Source: Collinsella sp. (GTDB lineage: Bacteria; Actinomycetota; Coriobacteriia; Coriobacteriales; Coriobacteriaceae). Taken from it: a DNA stretch of 7,810 nt. Made by a program: the position numbers and the translations under genes. The first letter of the stretch is position 1; every line of letters begins with the position of its first letter. The notes beneath the pieces were generated by a model that was given only the letters and a program-made list of their open reading frames with translations, was not told the origin of the DNA and searched no databases. The DNA is taken from positions 1 to 7,810 of the forward strand of contig DXZV01000078.1 of the NCBI GenBank assembly GCA_019419485.1, read 5' to 3'. Of the stretch, positions 6,618 to 7,810 are shown piece after piece.

Positions 6618-6654
6618 GCATGAATGCATCAAATCGTTGTGCGGAAGGGATCCC

Positions 6655-7122
6655 ATGAACAGTGCAAGCGCCAAGCGTATCGACATTATCTCGGACACCC
6701 ACGGCTATCTTTCGCCTGCGCTCCTGGACGAGCTTAAGGGCGCGGATCTGATTATCCATGCCGGCGACCTTACGTCGGAGATGGACTACGAACACCTGCG
6801 CACCATCGCCCCCGTGCGAGCGGTGCTGGGCAATAACGACTACTACCGCGACTATGGCCCCGACGTGGATCGCTTGGCGCTCTTTACCTACGAAGGCCTC
6901 AAGTTTGCCGTGGCCCACTACCGCGAAGACCTTCCGGTGGGATCCGTGGACGTAGCCATCAACGGTCACACCCACGTAACCAAAGAAGCCCAAGTGGGTC
7001 GCTGCCTGGTCCTCAACCCAGGCAGCGCCAGCTATCCAAGAGGCACCCGAGGCCCCACCATGGCCAGAATGCTCGTAAAAGACGGCCATGTTATAAGCAC
7101 CAAGTTTATTGACTTAGACTAA
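6655..7122 (+). CDS. YfcE/MJ0936-type metallophosphoesterase
   Basis: The 155-residue protein is a small calcineurin-like phosphoesterase of the YfcE group, which hydrolyses phosphodiesters with two bound metal ions. Motifs in order: SD14TH16G, H35AGD38, GN60N61D62, AH88Y, NGH105TH107 and NPGSASYPR near the C-terminus, the last typical of this group. The third block is AHY instead of the more common THG, but the metal-binding His is kept. The protein has no signal peptide or membrane segment and should be cytoplasmic. Length is a little short of the family norm (about 160-185) with all core motifs present. The ATG at 6655 has GGAAGG (6643-6648) 6 nt upstream; an in-frame start at 6565 would read through the preceding terminator. 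Only 37 bp separate it from that terminator, so its promoter is not obvious. It ends at its own terminator. The physiological substrate is unknown. Confidence 0.92.
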   Translation: MNSASAKRIDIISDTHGYLSPALLDELKGADLIIHAGDLTSEMDYEHLRTIAPVRAVLGNNDYYRDYGPDVDRLALFTYEGLKFAVAHYREDLPVGSVDVAINGHTHVTKEAQVGRCLVLNPGSASYPRGTRGPTMARMLVKDGHVISTKFIDLD

Positions 7123-7130
7123 CCGCAACA

Positions 7131-7166
7131 AAAACGGGGGATGTAAAACCGCATCTCCCGTTTTTT
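7131..7166 (+). terminator. Intrinsic terminator of the phosphoesterase gene
   Basis: ACGGGGGATG (7134-7143) pairs with CATCTCCCGT (7152-7161) with one G-U pair and an 8-nt loop. Ts run from 7161 to 7166, and As at 7131-7134 extend the stem and could make it work in both directions. It begins 8 bp after the stop codon. Confidence 0.9.
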
Positions 7167-7440
7167 ATGAGCCAAAGGCCGAGTTTCAACAAGAATAATC
7201 AGACCAACCCCACCGCGGAGAACGGGGAGCTCGAGCCGCGGAAGCGGCGAGGAACAAGAACTGTTTGGACAAAGTGACGGCAGGGAGGGTCTCCGGGGCC
7301 GGCGGGCGCGGGTTAAGTTTGTCGCGAGTTCCGCACGCAAAGGAAAGCACTTAATGTGCTTTCCGTCTTGCGCAGGACTGTAGAGCAGCAATCTTAACCC
7401 GCGCCCGCCGGCCCCGGAGACCCTCCCGGAGGGACCGAAA
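7167..7440. other. Gene-free region between phosphoesterase and tRNA, with structured DNA
   Basis: No convincing protein gene lies in this stretch on either strand; the open frames present are low-complexity or antisense to the tRNA. The left third (7167-7280) is GC-rich in the middle, with CCGCGGA occurring twice (about 23 bp apart), and shows no promoter I would defend. The right part is dominated by the 145-bp inverted-repeat unit at 7283-7427. A structured RNA, a small non-autonomous mobile element or a chromosomal protein-binding site would all fit. Confidence 0.6.
7283..7427. repeat. Perfect 35-bp inverted repeat enclosing a nested hairpin
   Basis: The 35-bp arms at 7283-7317 and 7393-7427 are exact reverse complements: the left arm begins GGGAGGGTCTCC and ends GGGTTAAG, the right begins CTTAACCC and ends GGAGACCCTCCC. 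The 75-bp centre folds further: TTG(T) 7319-7322 with 7388-7391, TCC 7330-7332 with GGA 7375-7377, CGCAA 7336-7340 with TTGCG 7368-7372, and GGAAAGCAC 7342-7350 with GTGCTTTCC 7356-7364 around TTAAT. The whole unit can thus form one long hairpin as DNA cruciform or RNA on either strand. There is no T-run directly after either arm and no obvious target-site duplication flanking it. A MITE-like element, a regulatory RNA or an insulating structure upstream of the tRNA promoter are all possible. Confidence 0.85.
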
Positions 7441-7489
7441 AACTTTTTCAAAAAAGTTGTTGCGCGGCGGACAGACTTCTGTGTATACT
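7441..7489 (+). promoter_or_regulatory. Strong promoter of tRNA-Asp with A/T-rich upstream element
   Basis: TTGCGC (7460-7465) and TATACT (7484-7489) are spaced 18 bp apart. Just upstream, A/T tracts in an 8-bp palindrome (AACTTTTT 7441-7448, AAAAAGTT 7451-7458) resemble an UP element for the RNA polymerase alpha subunit. The expected start near 7496 lies in a GC-rich discriminator, as in stable-RNA promoters under stringent control. The leader to the tRNA is about 40 nt. Confidence 0.8.
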
Positions 7490-7535
7490 AATCCCCGCAG
7501 CGCACGCGAGCGGAAACAAACGCGAACGACTGCCT

Positions 7536-7613
<78 letters not shown>

Positions 7614-7653
7614 ACGCAATTAAAGCCATGTCTTCGGACGTGGCTTTTTGCGT
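7614..7653 (+). terminator. Terminator of the tRNA-Asp transcript with UUCG loop
   Basis: AAAGCCATGTC (7622-7632) pairs with GACGTGGCTTT (7637-7647) through one U-G pair around the very stable tetraloop TTCG closed by C-G. Ts run 7645-7649. An outer stem ACGCAA (7614-7619) with TTGCGT (7648-7653) extends it with a 2-nt bulge. The hairpin begins directly at the tRNA 3' end and may help guide 3' processing. Confidence 0.92.
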
Positions 7654-7693
7654 TTAATAGGCCATCGATCTTACACGCCTCTTTAGGCTTATA

Positions 7694-7710
7694 GGACAAA
7701 ATGTGTGTCT
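7694..7710. repeat. GGACA-N7-TGTCT motif, copy 1
   Basis: The 16-bp sequence GGACAAAATGTGTGTC (7694-7709) recurs with one change at 7784-7799, 90 bp downstream in the same orientation. Each copy is a dyad (GGACA and TGTC(C/T) separated by 7 bp), here imperfect at the last base. This looks like a protein-binding site or the end of a small repeat element; no known regulator motif is recognised. Confidence 0.55.
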
Positions 7711-7716
7711 ACTTTA

Positions 7717-7747
7717 GGGGTATCGGCGCAGGTCGATGCCCCTTTTT
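7717..7747 (+). terminator. Terminator-like hairpin between the two repeats
   Basis: GGGGTATCG (7717-7725) pairs with CGATGCCCC (7734-7742) through one U-G pair around an 8-nt loop, followed by TTTTT at 7743-7747. No gene is visible between the tRNA terminator and this one, so it either ends an unseen short transcript, backs up the tRNA terminator, or belongs to a leader controlling a gene beyond the right edge. Confidence 0.65.
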
Positions 7748-7783
7748 CAGCCGTTTAAATTCCGTGCCCGCTTTTAACCGCTC

Positions 7784-7800
7784 GGACAGAATGTGTGTCC
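7784..7800. repeat. GGACA-N7-TGTCC motif, copy 2
   Basis: GGACAGAATGTGTGTCC has perfect 5-bp arms GGACA (7784-7788) and TGTCC (7796-7800) around 7 bp. It differs from copy 1 at one internal base and at the last base, where this copy completes the dyad. It lies 10 bp from the window edge, so what it sits upstream of cannot be seen. Confidence 0.55.
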
Positions 7801-7810
7801 GGTTGCCTAT

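Noticed and set aside
7119..7451. 110-residue open frame on the minus strand over the inverted repeat
   Set aside because: It reads through both repeat arms and the terminator, is rich in Arg, Pro and Leu with no domain, and has a TTG start with no clear ribosome site.

Overview
The window comes from a GC-rich bacterial chromosome. Gene style, the GC-rich coding bias, an encoded CCA on the tRNA and the pairing of LytTR regulators with a UMF1-type transporter would fit a gut Coriobacteriia such as Collinsella. That placement is an inference from overall look; no species marker is present. All six protein genes and the one tRNA gene run on the + strand.

Left part (1-3072): the 3' part of a LytTR response regulator runs in from the left edge. 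It is followed by a cytoplasmic zinc-dependent phospholipase C-like protein and then a 12-TM UMF1/Atg22-like MFS transporter. These are separated by gaps of about 90-100 bp with weak promoter-like sites and no strong terminator.

Middle (3073-6617): a 171-bp intergenic region holds a consensus DnaA box, a short dyad, a -10-like hexamer and an intrinsic terminator placed just before the next ribosome binding site. After it come a GT-A-type glycosyltransferase, a LytS-type sensor kinase overlapping it by ATGA, and a second LytTR response regulator 72 bp further on. A strong terminator closes this run. It reads as a sensory operon in which a sugar transferase is translationally coupled to the kinase, so a cell-envelope or surface-polysaccharide role is the natural guess. 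The regulator is a paralogue of the one at the left edge.

Right part (6618-7810): a small YfcE-type metallophosphoesterase with its own terminator is followed by about 370 bp without a protein gene. This stretch contains a perfect 35-bp inverted repeat enclosing a further nested hairpin; the whole 145-bp unit can fold on itself. Immediately downstream is a strong stable-RNA-type promoter (A/T-rich upstream element, TTGCGC, 18 bp, TATACT) driving a tRNA-Asp(GUC) gene with a cUUCGg-capped terminator. The last 150 bp contain two copies of a GGACA-N7-TGTC(C/T) motif on either side of another terminator-like hairpin, with no gene visible.

The proteins are recognisable families. The least explained parts are the long inverted repeat at 7283-7427, the repeated motif at 7694/7784, and the terminator standing in front of the glycosyltransferase-kinase-regulator operon.
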